Of a stretch of 12,526 nucleotides of DNA, positions 1 through 9,476 are shown piece by piece. The stretch is from Azoarcus sp031555955 (GTDB lineage: Bacteria > Pseudomonadota > Gammaproteobacteria > Burkholderiales > Rhodocyclaceae): positions 1 through 12,526 of the forward strand of contig JAVBTY010000021.1 in the NCBI GenBank assembly GCA_031555955.1. Reading direction: 5' to 3'. The translations under genes and the position numbers were made by a program. Numbering within the stretch: the stretch's first letter is position 1; every line of letters begins with the position of its first letter. Below the pieces are notes generated by a model. That model was not told the origin of the DNA, ran no database searches, and was given only the letters and a program-made list of their open reading frames with translations.

Positions 1-211
1 CGGTGAGCAGCGACAGATCGACCGCGCTCAGGCCGCGCCGGGCCGAGGTTTTTTCGATGGCGTTGAGCGTGTCGGCGAGAATGGCCTTGGTATCGAACAA
101 CAGACGGCCGATCAGCGTGCTTTTGCCGTCATCCACACTGCCGCAGGTGAGAAAGCGCAGCAGGCCGTTGCCGCCATGGTCGATGGGGGGCAGGTTTTCG
201 GGGGCGGACAT
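1..211 (-). CDS. cysN: Sulfate adenylyltransferase subunit 1, N-terminal part only (cut by window start)
   Basis: This is the large GTPase subunit of ATP sulfurylase. With CysD it converts sulfate and ATP to APS in the cytoplasm, using GTP hydrolysis to drive the reaction. About 70 codons are visible. They contain the EF-Tu-like P-loop stretch LRFLTCGSVDDGKSTLIGR, which closely follows the known CysN N-terminus, and then the start of the switch I region. I chose the ATG at 211 because AAGGA lies 6 nt upstream; the ATG at 217, two codons earlier, directly abuts that same AAGGA and is less likely. It lies 63 bp downstream of cysD as the last visible gene of the sulfate operon. Whether a CysC (APS kinase) domain is fused at the C-terminus cannot be seen. 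Confidence 0.95.
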   Translation of the reverse strand, partial: MSAPENLPPIDHGGNGLLRFLTCGSVDDGKSTLIGRLLFDTKAILADTLNAIEKTSARRGLSAVDLSLLT

Positions 212-274
212 GGTCATTCCTTCGAGTCCGGGGATTCAGGGATATTCGCGAGTTGATGGTTCGGATTCGGCAGC

Positions 275-1189
275 TCAGAAATAGCCTTCCTTCTTGCGCT
301 GCTCCATCGACGCCTCGGAAGTCTGATCGTCCATCCGCGTTGCACCGCGCTCGGTGATGGTTGTCGTCGCCGTTTCGGCGAGGACTTTTTCCACTGTGTC
401 GGCGTCCGACTCGACCGGCGCGGTGCAGGTAATGTCGCCGACGGTGCGAAAACGCACGCGGACCTGCTCGATTTCGTCCCCCGGTTTCGCCGGCGTGAGT
501 TCGGTGACAGGCTGCAACAAGCCGTTCTTGCGCACCACGGGACGGACATGGGCGAAATAGATCGACGGCAGTTCCAGCCGCTCGCGCTGGATGTACTGCC
601 ATACGTCGAGCTCGGTCCAGTTGCTGATCGGAAAGGCGCGAATGTTCTCGCCCTTGTGGCTGCGGGCGTTATACAGGTTCCACAACTCCGGGCGCTGATT
701 CTTTGGGTCCCATTGGCCGAATTCGTCGCGGAAGCTCATGATCCGCTCTTTCGCCCGCGCCTTTTCCTCGTCGCGCCGCGCACCGCCTATGCAGGCGTCG
801 AAACCGAATTCCTCGATCGCCTCCAGCAGCGTCACCGATTGATGCTTGTTGCGCGACTCCGTCGGCGTTTTCAGCACCACGGTGCCACGCGCCATCGAAT
901 CCTCCACCGAGCGCACGATCAGGCGCTCCCCCAGCTCCGCCGCGCGCTTGTCGCGGAAGGCGATCACTTCCGGGTAGTTGTGGCCGGTGTCGACGTGCAG
1001 CAACGGAAAGGGAAAACGCCCGGGGCGAAAAGCCTTTTCCGCCAGCCGCAGCAGGCAGATCGAATCCTTGCCGCCGGAGAACAGCAGCGCCGGGGTGGCG
1101 CACTGTCCGGCCACTTCACGCAGGATGTGGAGCGCTTCGTCTTCCAGCCAGTCGAGGTGGCTCAGGCTTTGTTGGGTCAGGGTATTCAT
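275..1189 (-). CDS. cysD: Sulfate adenylyltransferase subunit 2
   Basis: This is the catalytic small subunit of ATP sulfurylase and forms APS from ATP and sulfate together with CysN. The 304-residue product has the usual CysD length. It carries the PP-loop nucleotide-binding motif SGGKDS at residues 38–43, then HVDTGHNYPEV, the GGARRDEEKARAKER segment, and the characteristic C-terminal ending RKKEGYF, all typical of CysD rather than of CysH or other PP-loop enzymes. The start lies 6 bp after the cysH stop codon. The nearest purine-rich ribosome-binding sequence (AAAGGA) is 13 nt upstream inside the end of cysH, so translation may depend partly on coupling. cysN follows 63 bp downstream on the same strand. 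Confidence 0.97.
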   Translation of the reverse strand: MNTLTQQSLSHLDWLEDEALHILREVAGQCATPALLFSGGKDSICLLRLAEKAFRPGRFPFPLLHVDTGHNYPEVIAFRDKRAAELGERLIVRSVEDSMARGTVVLKTPTESRNKHQSVTLLEAIEEFGFDACIGGARRDEEKARAKERIMSFRDEFGQWDPKNQRPELWNLYNARSHKGENIRAFPISNWTELDVWQYIQRERLELPSIYFAHVRPVVRKNGLLQPVTELTPAKPGDEIEQVRVRFRTVGDITCTAPVESDADTVEKVLAETATTTITERGATRMDDQTSEASMEQRKKEGYF

Positions 1190-1195
1190 GTTTTA

Positions 1196-1990
1196 TCAGC
1201 GGTCCTTTGCATGCAGCCCGCATTCCCTGGTTTCGGGGTTTTCCCACCACCAGCGCCCGGCGCGCACATCCTCGCCGAGCGCGACGGCCCGCGTACAGGG
1301 CGCACAGCCGATGCTGGGGTAAAAACGGTCGTGCAGCGCGTTGTAGGGCACGTCGTGGATACGCACATAGGCCCACACCTCGGCCTCGCTCCAGTCGGCC
1401 AGCGGGTTGAGTTTTTCCAGGCCATTGCCGGCATCGAATTCACGGGCGGGCAGCCCCGTGCGCGTGGCCGCCTGGGCCGCGCGCATGCCGGTGATCCACG
1501 CCTTCTTGCCGGCCAGCGCGCGGCGCAACGGTTCGACCTTGCGCGCGCCGCAGCAGCCCTTGCGCAGTTCGACCGAATCGTAAAAAGCGTTGATGCCGTG
1601 CGTGCGTACATAGTTTTCGACCGCGCCGGATTCGGGAAAATAGAGTTTCAGCCGCGCGCCGTAGCGCCGCTCGACCTCGCCCACCAAGGCATAGGTTTCG
1701 GGCGGCAGACGACCAGTGTCGAGGGAGAAAACCTCGATCGGCAGCGTGCCGCCGAGGATCAGGTCCGTAAGCACCATGTCCTCCGCACCGAAGCTGTTGG
1801 CGAAGGCGAGTTCGCCCGCCGCGCCGAATTCGGCGAGCGCTGCGGAGAGAAAAGCACGCGCGGCCCCGGTTCTCGCCTCCACGGCGGCGCGCAGGGCGTC
1901 GGTAAGCTCGGGCCGGGTGGCGGGATTGAGCGCGCCAGACGACGGCGGACGCAACGGGGAGAGCGTAGTGGCGTTCAGCGTTTCACTCAT
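1196..1990 (-). CDS. cysH: Assimilatory adenylylsulfate (APS) reductase, 4Fe-4S type
   Basis: This enzyme reduces activated sulfate to sulfite using thioredoxin or glutathione-type donors. The 264-residue product has the PP-loop-related N-terminal fold (SFGAEDMVLTD, SLDTGRLPPETY), the paired cysteines C146-C147 in KGCCGARK, C229 and C232 in CAPC, and the C-terminal catalytic cysteine C257 in ECGLH. The CC…CxxC set binds a 4Fe-4S cluster and is established as diagnostic of APS reductases; PAPS reductases such as E. coli CysH lack it. Start chosen at the ATG at 1990, which overlaps the TGA of the DUF934 gene as ATGA; an in-frame ATG at 2023 would add 11 low-similarity residues inside the upstream gene. 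The preference for APS over PAPS is inferred from the cysteines, not measured. Confidence 0.95.
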   Translation of the reverse strand: MSETLNATTLSPLRPPSSGALNPATRPELTDALRAAVEARTGAARAFLSAALAEFGAAGELAFANSFGAEDMVLTDLILGGTLPIEVFSLDTGRLPPETYALVGEVERRYGARLKLYFPESGAVENYVRTHGINAFYDSVELRKGCCGARKVEPLRRALAGKKAWITGMRAAQAATRTGLPAREFDAGNGLEKLNPLADWSEAEVWAYVRIHDVPYNALHDRFYPSIGCAPCTRAVALGEDVRAGRWWWENPETRECGLHAKDR

Positions 1991-2539
1991 ACCGGTACCG
2001 CGGTCCGCGCGCGCCGCAGCCACAACGGGCGCGAATCGTCCACGGCGCCCTGGTAGGGGTCACTGAAATCGGCCAGGCTGGCAAGCGCGGCTCCGAGCTG
2101 GGCATCGGTATAGCGGCCATCGGGCGGTTGCAGGGTATCGAAACCGCAACGCGCGAAGTAAAAGAATTGATCCCGCAGCACCTCACCAATGGCGCGCAGC
2201 TCGCCACGCCAGCCATAACGGGTGCGCAACAGCGCGGCAGTGGAGAAACCGCGGCCATCGGTGAAAGCGGGAAAGTTAACACCGATCGCGGCGGGGCGCG
2301 GCCGCTCGGAGGCGGCTCCGTCACCAACGATATCGGCGGCAATCGATTCGGCGCCCTCGCCACCGTCCAGCCACACACCGACATCGCCGCGCCCGGCCAG
2401 TTCGTCGGCGCGCGCGCGCCACACGGTAAACGGTACCAATATCGGGCCGGCGGGCAGCGCCACTGTTTCGGCTTGCTCCTCCGCGCTCAAGCGGACGATC
2501 CGGCGTACGTCGTCCTCGATGCGGCCGTTGCGGATCACT

Positions 2540-2547
<8 letters not shown>
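1987..2547 (-). CDS. DUF934 family protein of the sulfite reduction operon
   Basis: This 186-residue soluble protein belongs to the DUF934 family, often labelled as a putative oxidoreductase linked to sulfite reduction; its biochemical role is not established. Family hallmarks visible here are FPAFTDGRGFS (residues 92–102) and the stretch ELRAIGEVLRDQ…RCGFD (116–137). There is no signal peptide, membrane segment, cysteine cluster or recognised nucleotide-binding loop; a single cysteine, C134, lies in the conserved RCGFD. The start at 2547 is supported by AAAGGA 9 nt upstream and by an 8-bp overlap with the end of the sulfite reductase gene; its stop overlaps the cysH start by 4 bp. Being wedged between the genes for steps two and three of sulfate reduction suggests an accessory role for sulfite reductase, such as electron delivery or assembly. 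That role is inference. Confidence 0.9.
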
Positions 2548-4240
<1,693 letters not shown>

Positions 4241-4360
4241 CGTCGCTCTCTGTTCGGGGACGCGCGGACAGGCAGTCCGGCGGCGTCTTTATGGTGCGGT
4301 GCATCGTAAAGGGGATAACCAGGCGCAGAAAGACCGGTTGCGTTAGACTCTAAGAAGAAT

Positions 4361-4369
4361 TGGTTATAA
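4361..4369 (+). promoter_or_regulatory. Candidate extended -10 promoter element for cysB
   Basis: The sequence TGGTTATAA fits an extended -10 element (TGn followed by TTATAA), about 59 bp before the cysB start codon. A possible -35-like TTGCGT lies at 4338–4343, but its 20-bp spacing is too long for a standard sigma-70 promoter, so the call rests on the extended -10 alone. It overlaps the candidate CysB repeats, which would suit autoregulation. Weak evidence. Confidence 0.3.
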
Positions 4370-4414
4370 GAAGCCGTAAAAGGCGGGCACTGTACAACAG
4401 CCTGCGCCCGCGAA

Positions 4415-4423
4415 AAGGAGGAG
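4415..4423 (+). promoter_or_regulatory. Strong ribosome-binding site of cysB
   Basis: AAGGAGGAG contains a full AGGAGG core ending 6 nt before the ATG at 4428. It is one of the strongest Shine-Dalgarno sequences in the window and fixes the cysB start codon. Confidence 0.85.
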
Positions 4424-4427
4424 CCGC

Positions 4428-5393
4428 ATGAACCTGCAGCAACTGCGTTACGCCTGTGAGGTCGCCCGCCACGGTCTCAACGTTTCGGAGGCGGCCGAGG
4501 CGCTGTTCACGTCGCAGCCGGGCGTCTCGAAGCAGATCCGCCTGCTGGAAGCGGAACTGGGGGTGGAGATTTTCGTTCGCCACGGCAAACGTCTGGTATC
4601 GGTGACCGAGCCGGGCCGGGCCGTGCTCTCGATCGCCGAACGCATGTTGCGCGACATGGACAATCTGCAGCAGGTGGGCGACGAGTTCTCTAACGAATCC
4701 GCCGGCAGCCTTTCCATCGCTACCACGCACACCCAGGCGCGTTATGTGCTGCCACGCGTGGTCCGCGACTTCATGAGGCAATACCCGCAGGTGCGGCTGT
4801 CGCTGCACCAGGGCAGCCCGCGCCAGGTCTGCGAGATGGTGCTCGACGGCGCCGCCGATATCGCCATCGCCACCGAGGCCATCGCCGATTACGGCGATCT
4901 TGTGATGCTGCCGTGCTACCAGTGGAACCGCTGCGTGGTCGCCGCGCCGCGCCACCCGATCCTGCGCGAACAGCCGCTGACCCTGGAGGCCATCGCGCGC
5001 TATCCGCTGATTACCTACGATGACGCCTTCACCGGGCGCGGTCAGATCAACAAGGCCTTTCTCGGGCGCGGCCTCAGGCCCAACATCGTGCTTACCGCGC
5101 TTGACTCGGACGTTATCAAGACTTACGTGGCGATGGATCTGGGCATCGGCATCCTCGCCCGCATGGCCTACGACCCGGCCGAGGACCGCAAACTCGGCAT
5201 GATCGACGCCGCCCACCTGTTCGAGTCGAGCACCACCCGCATTGGCCTGCGCCGGCGCGCGTGGCTGCGCGGCTACGTGTTCGCTTTCATCGAACGCTTC
5301 GCGCCGCACCTGAGCCGCAAAATGATGGAAACCGCGCTGGCGGGCGGCGAGGCGGGAAGCGGGGCGGGCGGCGGGGTGGATTACGCGCTGTAG
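4428..5393 (+). CDS. cysB: LysR-type transcriptional regulator CysB
   Basis: CysB is the activator of cysteine biosynthesis and sulfate assimilation genes; in studied relatives it responds to N-acetylserine or O-acetylserine, with sulfide and thiosulfate acting as anti-inducers. The 321-residue product starts MNLQQLRY, has the N-terminal winged helix-turn-helix with TSQPGVSKQIRLLEAELG (residues 28–45), and a periplasmic-binding-protein-like effector domain. Inducer-pocket residues known from CysB are conserved with the same numbering: T100 and T102 in TTHTQAR, and T202 in FTGRG. LVMLPCY and DSDVIKTYV are also CysB hallmarks. A glycine-rich tail ends the protein. The gene is divergent from the sulfate operon, so the operon is its probable target. 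Its 3' end overlaps the asparaginase gene on the other strand by 13 bp. Confidence 0.96.
   Translation: MNLQQLRYACEVARHGLNVSEAAEALFTSQPGVSKQIRLLEAELGVEIFVRHGKRLVSVTEPGRAVLSIAERMLRDMDNLQQVGDEFSNESAGSLSIATTHTQARYVLPRVVRDFMRQYPQVRLSLHQGSPRQVCEMVLDGAADIAIATEAIADYGDLVMLPCYQWNRCVVAAPRHPILREQPLTLEAIARYPLITYDDAFTGRGQINKAFLGRGLRPNIVLTALDSDVIKTYVAMDLGIGILARMAYDPAEDRKLGMIDAAHLFESSTTRIGLRRRAWLRGYVFAFIERFAPHLSRKMMETALAGGEAGSGAGGGVDYAL
5354..5376 (+). other. G-quadruplex-type G-tract cluster at the cysB 3' end
   Basis: Four G tracts of at least three (5354–5356, 5361–5364, 5366–5368, 5373–5376) are separated by loops of 4, 1 and 4 nt, and a further GGG lies at 5342–5344. This fits the usual G3+N1-7 quadruplex pattern on the cysB sense strand, hence in its mRNA. 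The tracts encode the glycine-rich C-terminal tail of CysB. Whether the structure forms is not known. Confidence 0.55.
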
Positions 5394-6358
5394 GCCAGGC
5401 GGCTGAACAGCGCCGGTTCGCCGCATGCGAGCGCAAGCATGAGCGCGACGCGCGCTTTTACGGGCGGCAGCCAGCCGGCATCGAGCAGCGGCGAGGGCGC
5501 GGCGGCGCGCGATACGCAGCCCGCGCCCACCCGGCTGGCGCGGACAACGGCGATGCCGTCCGCGGCGCAGGCGGCAATGGCTTCCCGCCAGTCCTCCGGC
5601 ACGCTGCCGTTGCCCGGCAGAGCGAGCACGACGCCATCGACGCCCAGATTGCGCGCGGCATCGAGCAGGCGCGGCGAACTGCCCGCGGCGACGTGGAGAA
5701 TTTCCACCCATGGCGGCCAGGTTCCGCTGGCGAGCCTGTCCAGATCAACTGCGGCGCGGTCGGCGCCAATGGGGCGGCGCAGCAGCATGGGCGGGTGCGC
5801 CCAGCCGGTTGCGCAGCCTTCCGCGCTGAAAGCATCCACGGCGAGGGTGTGCTGCTTGACGAGATCGCGCGCGCCAATGACCCGGCCGTTCAGCGCCGCG
5901 ACAACGCCGAGGCCGCGAAAATCCGGCGCGGCGGCGACGGCGATGGCGTCGAACAGGTTCATGGGTCCGTCGGCGGAGAGCGCGGTGGCGGGCCGCATCG
6001 CCGCCGTCAGCACCACCGGCTTGCCGGTTTTCAGCACGAGATGGAGGAACCATGCGGTTTCCTCCAGCGTGTCGGTGCCGTGGGTGACAACGATGCCATC
6101 GATGGCCGGATCGTCGGCCAGCGCCTGCGCACGGCGGGCGATCCGCAGCCAGTGCGCGGGCTGCATGTCCTTGCTGTCCAGCTGCAGCAGCTGTTCGGCG
6201 CGGATGTCGGCCAGCGTATCAAACTCCGGCGCCGCCGCCAGCAGCGCCGCGCCATTCAGCACGGCGGCCTGGTAGGCGGTGGTCGCGGCGGCGGAAGGGG
6301 CTGTTCCGGCGATGGTGCCGCCGGTGGCGAGCAGCGCAATGGCGGGCCTGCGCTTCAC
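5381..6358 (-). CDS. L-asparaginase (type II-like sequence, no signal peptide)
   Basis: This enzyme hydrolyses L-asparagine to aspartate and ammonium, possibly also glutamine. The 325-residue product has both catalytic signatures of bacterial asparaginases: LLATGGTIAG with nucleophile T15, and VTHGTDTLEETA with T95-D96, plus S62 in DSKDM and K168 in RDLVKQ as partners of the second catalytic triad. No secretion signal precedes the fold, so it should act in the cytoplasm, unlike secreted E. coli AnsB. The start is a GTG at 6358 that overlaps the TGA of the upstream binding-protein gene (GTGA). No clear Shine-Dalgarno sequence is seen, which points to translational coupling. It ends the aspA–binding protein–asparaginase run, and its product aspartate is the substrate of AspA. 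The stop codon lies inside the end of convergent cysB. Confidence 0.94.
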   Translation of the reverse strand: MKRRPAIALLATGGTIAGTAPSAAATTAYQAAVLNGAALLAAAPEFDTLADIRAEQLLQLDSKDMQPAHWLRIARRAQALADDPAIDGIVVTHGTDTLEETAWFLHLVLKTGKPVVLTAAMRPATALSADGPMNLFDAIAVAAAPDFRGLGVVAALNGRVIGARDLVKQHTLAVDAFSAEGCATGWAHPPMLLRRPIGADRAAVDLDRLASGTWPPWVEILHVAAGSSPRLLDAARNLGVDGVVLALPGNGSVPEDWREAIAACAADGIAVVRASRVGAGCVSRAAAPSPLLDAGWLPPVKARVALMLALACGEPALFSRLAYSA

Positions 6359-7260
6359 GGAAAGGGCGTGTCGCTGGGAGCGGTGTAGAGCGCGCGCATG
6401 GCGGCGGGTAACGGCATGTCGAGGTTGATGCCGTCCGGCGGAATCGGCCGGGTGAACCAGCGCGCGTAGAGGCGTTCGGCCTCGCCGTTGTGCATGGCCT
6501 TGGTTAGCGCGGCATCGATCACGCGCTTGAAGGCGGTGTCGCCCTTTTTCAGCATGCAGGCATAGGCCTGGAAGGCGCGCGGGGCGGCGCCGGTGATGAT
6601 CCAGTCGCTGGAGCCGGAGCGGACGGCTTCGTTGTGCAGCTGCACCTCGTCCATGGCGAAAGCGTCGGCGCGGCCCGCGCGCAGGATGGCGAAGCTGTCG
6701 GCGTGATCGGCAGCGGAAACGAGGGTCAGGCTGTCGGCGAAGGGCAGCTTGCGCAGCATGTCTTCCGTGGTGGTGCCGGCGGTGGTGACGACGCGGCGGC
6801 CGGCAAGATCGCTGAAGTCGCGGATGCCGGAATCCTTGCGGGTGAGCAGCCGGATGCTGGTGATGAAAAGGGTGCTGGAAAAACCTGCCTGCGCTTCCCG
6901 TTCCCGGCTGTGGGTGGTCGAGGCGCATTCCATGTCGACGCGCCCGTTGCTGATCAGCAGCGCCCGGCTCTGCGGGGTGACGGGCACCAGCCGCACCGGC
7001 AGTTCCGGCATGCCGAGGTGCTGGCGCACCGCCTCGGCGGCAATGAGCGCGAGATCGTGGGAGTAACCCATGACCTGGCCGTCAACGACATAGGAAAAAG
7101 GCACGGAGGAAACGCGGTATCCCAGGCGGATTTCACCCGTCGCGCGGATACGGTCAAGCGTGTCCGGTTCTCCGGCAGCCAGACCCTGCGCGCCGGACAG
7201 AAGCCCGGCGGCGGCAAGGATGAGGCGCGCGGCAAGCCGCCGCGCGGGCTGTGAGGGCAT
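6355..7260 (-). CDS. GltI-like ABC transporter substrate-binding protein, second copy without its own permease
   Basis: This is a periplasmic solute-binding protein of the glutamate/aspartate (GltI) type, 301 residues. An N-terminal signal is visible: arginines at 7, 8 and 12, a hydrophobic stretch 13–21, and likely cleavage near residues 26–29. Shared with GltI at 11054–11950 are PVTPQSR, STT near 114–116, RKDSGIRD, VVTT.GTT, DHADSF and the GEAE…RWF…PIPP ending. The ligand-contact region reads YRVSS (48–52) in place of HRESS, so the specificity may differ. Start at 7260, 10 bp after the aspA stop; no Shine-Dalgarno is evident and an upstream in-frame ATG at 7335 would lie inside aspA. It overlaps the asparaginase start by 4 bp. 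It probably feeds the neighbouring GltJKL permease, perhaps with asparagine or glutamine; that ligand is inferred. Confidence 0.9.
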   Translation of the reverse strand: MPSQPARRLAARLILAAAGLLSGAQGLAAGEPDTLDRIRATGEIRLGYRVSSVPFSYVVDGQVMGYSHDLALIAAEAVRQHLGMPELPVRLVPVTPQSRALLISNGRVDMECASTTHSREREAQAGFSSTLFITSIRLLTRKDSGIRDFSDLAGRRVVTTAGTTTEDMLRKLPFADSLTLVSAADHADSFAILRAGRADAFAMDEVQLHNEAVRSGSSDWIITGAAPRAFQAYACMLKKGDTAFKRVIDAALTKAMHNGEAERLYARWFTRPIPPDGINLDMPLPAAMRALYTAPSDTPFP

Positions 7261-7270
7261 GGGGGAAGGC

Positions 7271-8674
<1,404 letters not shown>

Positions 8675-8683
8675 ATGTTCAGG

Positions 8684-8690
8684 ACCTCCT
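8684..8690 (-). promoter_or_regulatory. Strong ribosome-binding site of aspA
   Basis: On the minus strand this reads AGGAGGT, ending 9 nt before the aspA ATG. It is much stronger than those of the two genes downstream, which suggests that aspA sets the translation level for a coupled aspA–binding protein–asparaginase unit. Confidence 0.8.
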
Positions 8691-8697
8691 GCGGCCT

Positions 8698-8711
8698 CAA
8701 AAACGTGTTTG
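8698..8711. promoter_or_regulatory. Near-palindrome in the gltL–aspA gap, possible operator
   Basis: CAAAAACGTGTTTG is a 14-bp palindrome with one mismatched pair and a central CpG, placed between the gltL stop and the aspA ribosome-binding site. It resembles the form of LacI/PurR-type operators but matches none exactly. It could control an internal aspA promoter, though I see no convincing -35/-10 pair. Weak. Confidence 0.25.
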
Positions 8712-8728
8712 CCAACAGGGCATTTTGC

Positions 8729-9457
8729 TCAATGTTGCAGGATCCTGGCAAGAAAACTCTGTGCCCTTTCCGAGCGCGGCTGGCCGAAGAACGCTTCCGT
8801 GGCGGCATCTTCAACGATAGCGCCGCGATCCATGAAAATCACCCGGTGTGCAACCTTGCGGGCGAAACCCATTTCGTGCGTGACGCACATCATCGTCATG
8901 CCCTCGCGCGCGAGTTCGACCATCACATCCAGCACCTCGTTGATCATCTCCGGGTCGAGCGCCGACGTAGGTTCGTCGAACAGCATGCACACCGGGTCCA
9001 TCGCCAGTGCGCGCGCGATCGCCACGCGCTGCTGCTGCCCGCCGGAAAGCTGGCCGGGAAATTTCCGCGCATGTTCTTTCAGCCCCACGCGGTCGAGCAG
9101 CTTCAGGCCCTTGGCCATGGCTTCCTCCCTGCTGCGGCCAAGCACCCGGGTCTGCGCGATGCACAGGTTTTCGGTGATCGTCATATGCGGAAACAGCTCG
9201 AAGTGCTGGAATACCATGCCGACCCGCGAGCGCAGTTCCGGCAGGTTCGTGCCGCGCGCCCCGACAGACGTGCCGTCGATGACGATGCTGCCCTGCTGGA
9301 ACGGTTCGAGCCCGTTCACGCATTTGATCAATGTGGATTTGCCTGATCCGGACGGGCCGCACACCACCACCACCTCGCCCGGGGACACGCGCGTGCTGCA
9401 GCCGGAGAGCACCTGGAAATCTCCGTACCACTTGGAAACACTGTCTATCCGGATCAT
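8729..9457 (-). CDS. gltL: Glutamate/aspartate ABC transporter ATP-binding protein
   Basis: This is the ATPase subunit that powers the GltIJKL importer at the inner face of the membrane. The 242-residue protein matches the usual GltL/GlnQ length. It carries all ABC motifs: Walker A GPSGSGKST (34–42), Q-loop FQHFELFPHMT, signature LSGGQQQR (137–144), Walker B CMLFDEP with D161 and E162, D-loop SALDP, and H-loop H194 in CVTHE. Start at 9457 (MIRIDSVSKWYG) with GGAG 9 nt upstream; a longer in-frame start at 9532 would run into gltK. It begins 19 bp after the gltK stop and is the last transporter gene before aspA. Confidence 0.96.
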   Translation of the reverse strand: MIRIDSVSKWYGDFQVLSGCSTRVSPGEVVVVCGPSGSGKSTLIKCVNGLEPFQQGSIVIDGTSVGARGTNLPELRSRVGMVFQHFELFPHMTITENLCIAQTRVLGRSREEAMAKGLKLLDRVGLKEHARKFPGQLSGGQQQRVAIARALAMDPVCMLFDEPTSALDPEMINEVLDVMVELAREGMTMMCVTHEMGFARKVAHRVIFMDRGAIVEDAATEAFFGQPRSERAQSFLARILQH

Positions 9458-9476
9458 GGACGCGGGCTCCGTGCCT

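Larger units (their letters stand above)
4241..4427. promoter_or_regulatory. Divergent control region between the sulfate operon and cysB
   Basis: This 187-bp gap separates two divergently transcribed genes and must hold both promoters. The part at about 4338–4380 is clearly more AT-rich than its surroundings. It contains a direct repeat TAAGAAG at 4351–4357 and 4367–4373 (16 bp start to start), and an inverted pair ATAACC at 4315–4320 and GGTTAT at 4362–4367. CysB proteins bind degenerate sites of this general AT-rich kind near cys promoters, so these are candidate CysB sites. The regulatory role is inferred from layout; no strict consensus can be matched by eye. Confidence 0.6.

Noticed and set aside
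548..2056. 502-codon open frame on the plus strand
   Set aside because: It lies antisense to cysD and cysH, has no recognisable domain, and is rich in Arg, Gly and Ala as expected from the opposite strand of high-GC genes.
4360..4398. TTGGTT with TACAAC as a sigma-70 promoter for cysB
   Set aside because: The spacing is about 27 bp, far from the usual 16–18.
4350..5711. 453-codon open frame on the minus strand
   Set aside because: It runs antisense to cysB and out of frame through asparaginase; low-complexity Arg/Ala composition and no domain.
6359..6928. Upstream in-frame extension of asparaginase
   Set aside because: The frame stays open through the receptor gene, but that part is a shadow of the receptor gene. 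The GTG at 6358 fits the family N-terminus and the GTGA overlap.
6355..7260. Cyclohexadienyl/arogenate dehydratase (PheC-like enzyme with a binding-protein fold)
   Set aside because: The conserved segments match GltI-type receptors much better, and the context is amino acid uptake rather than phenylalanine synthesis.
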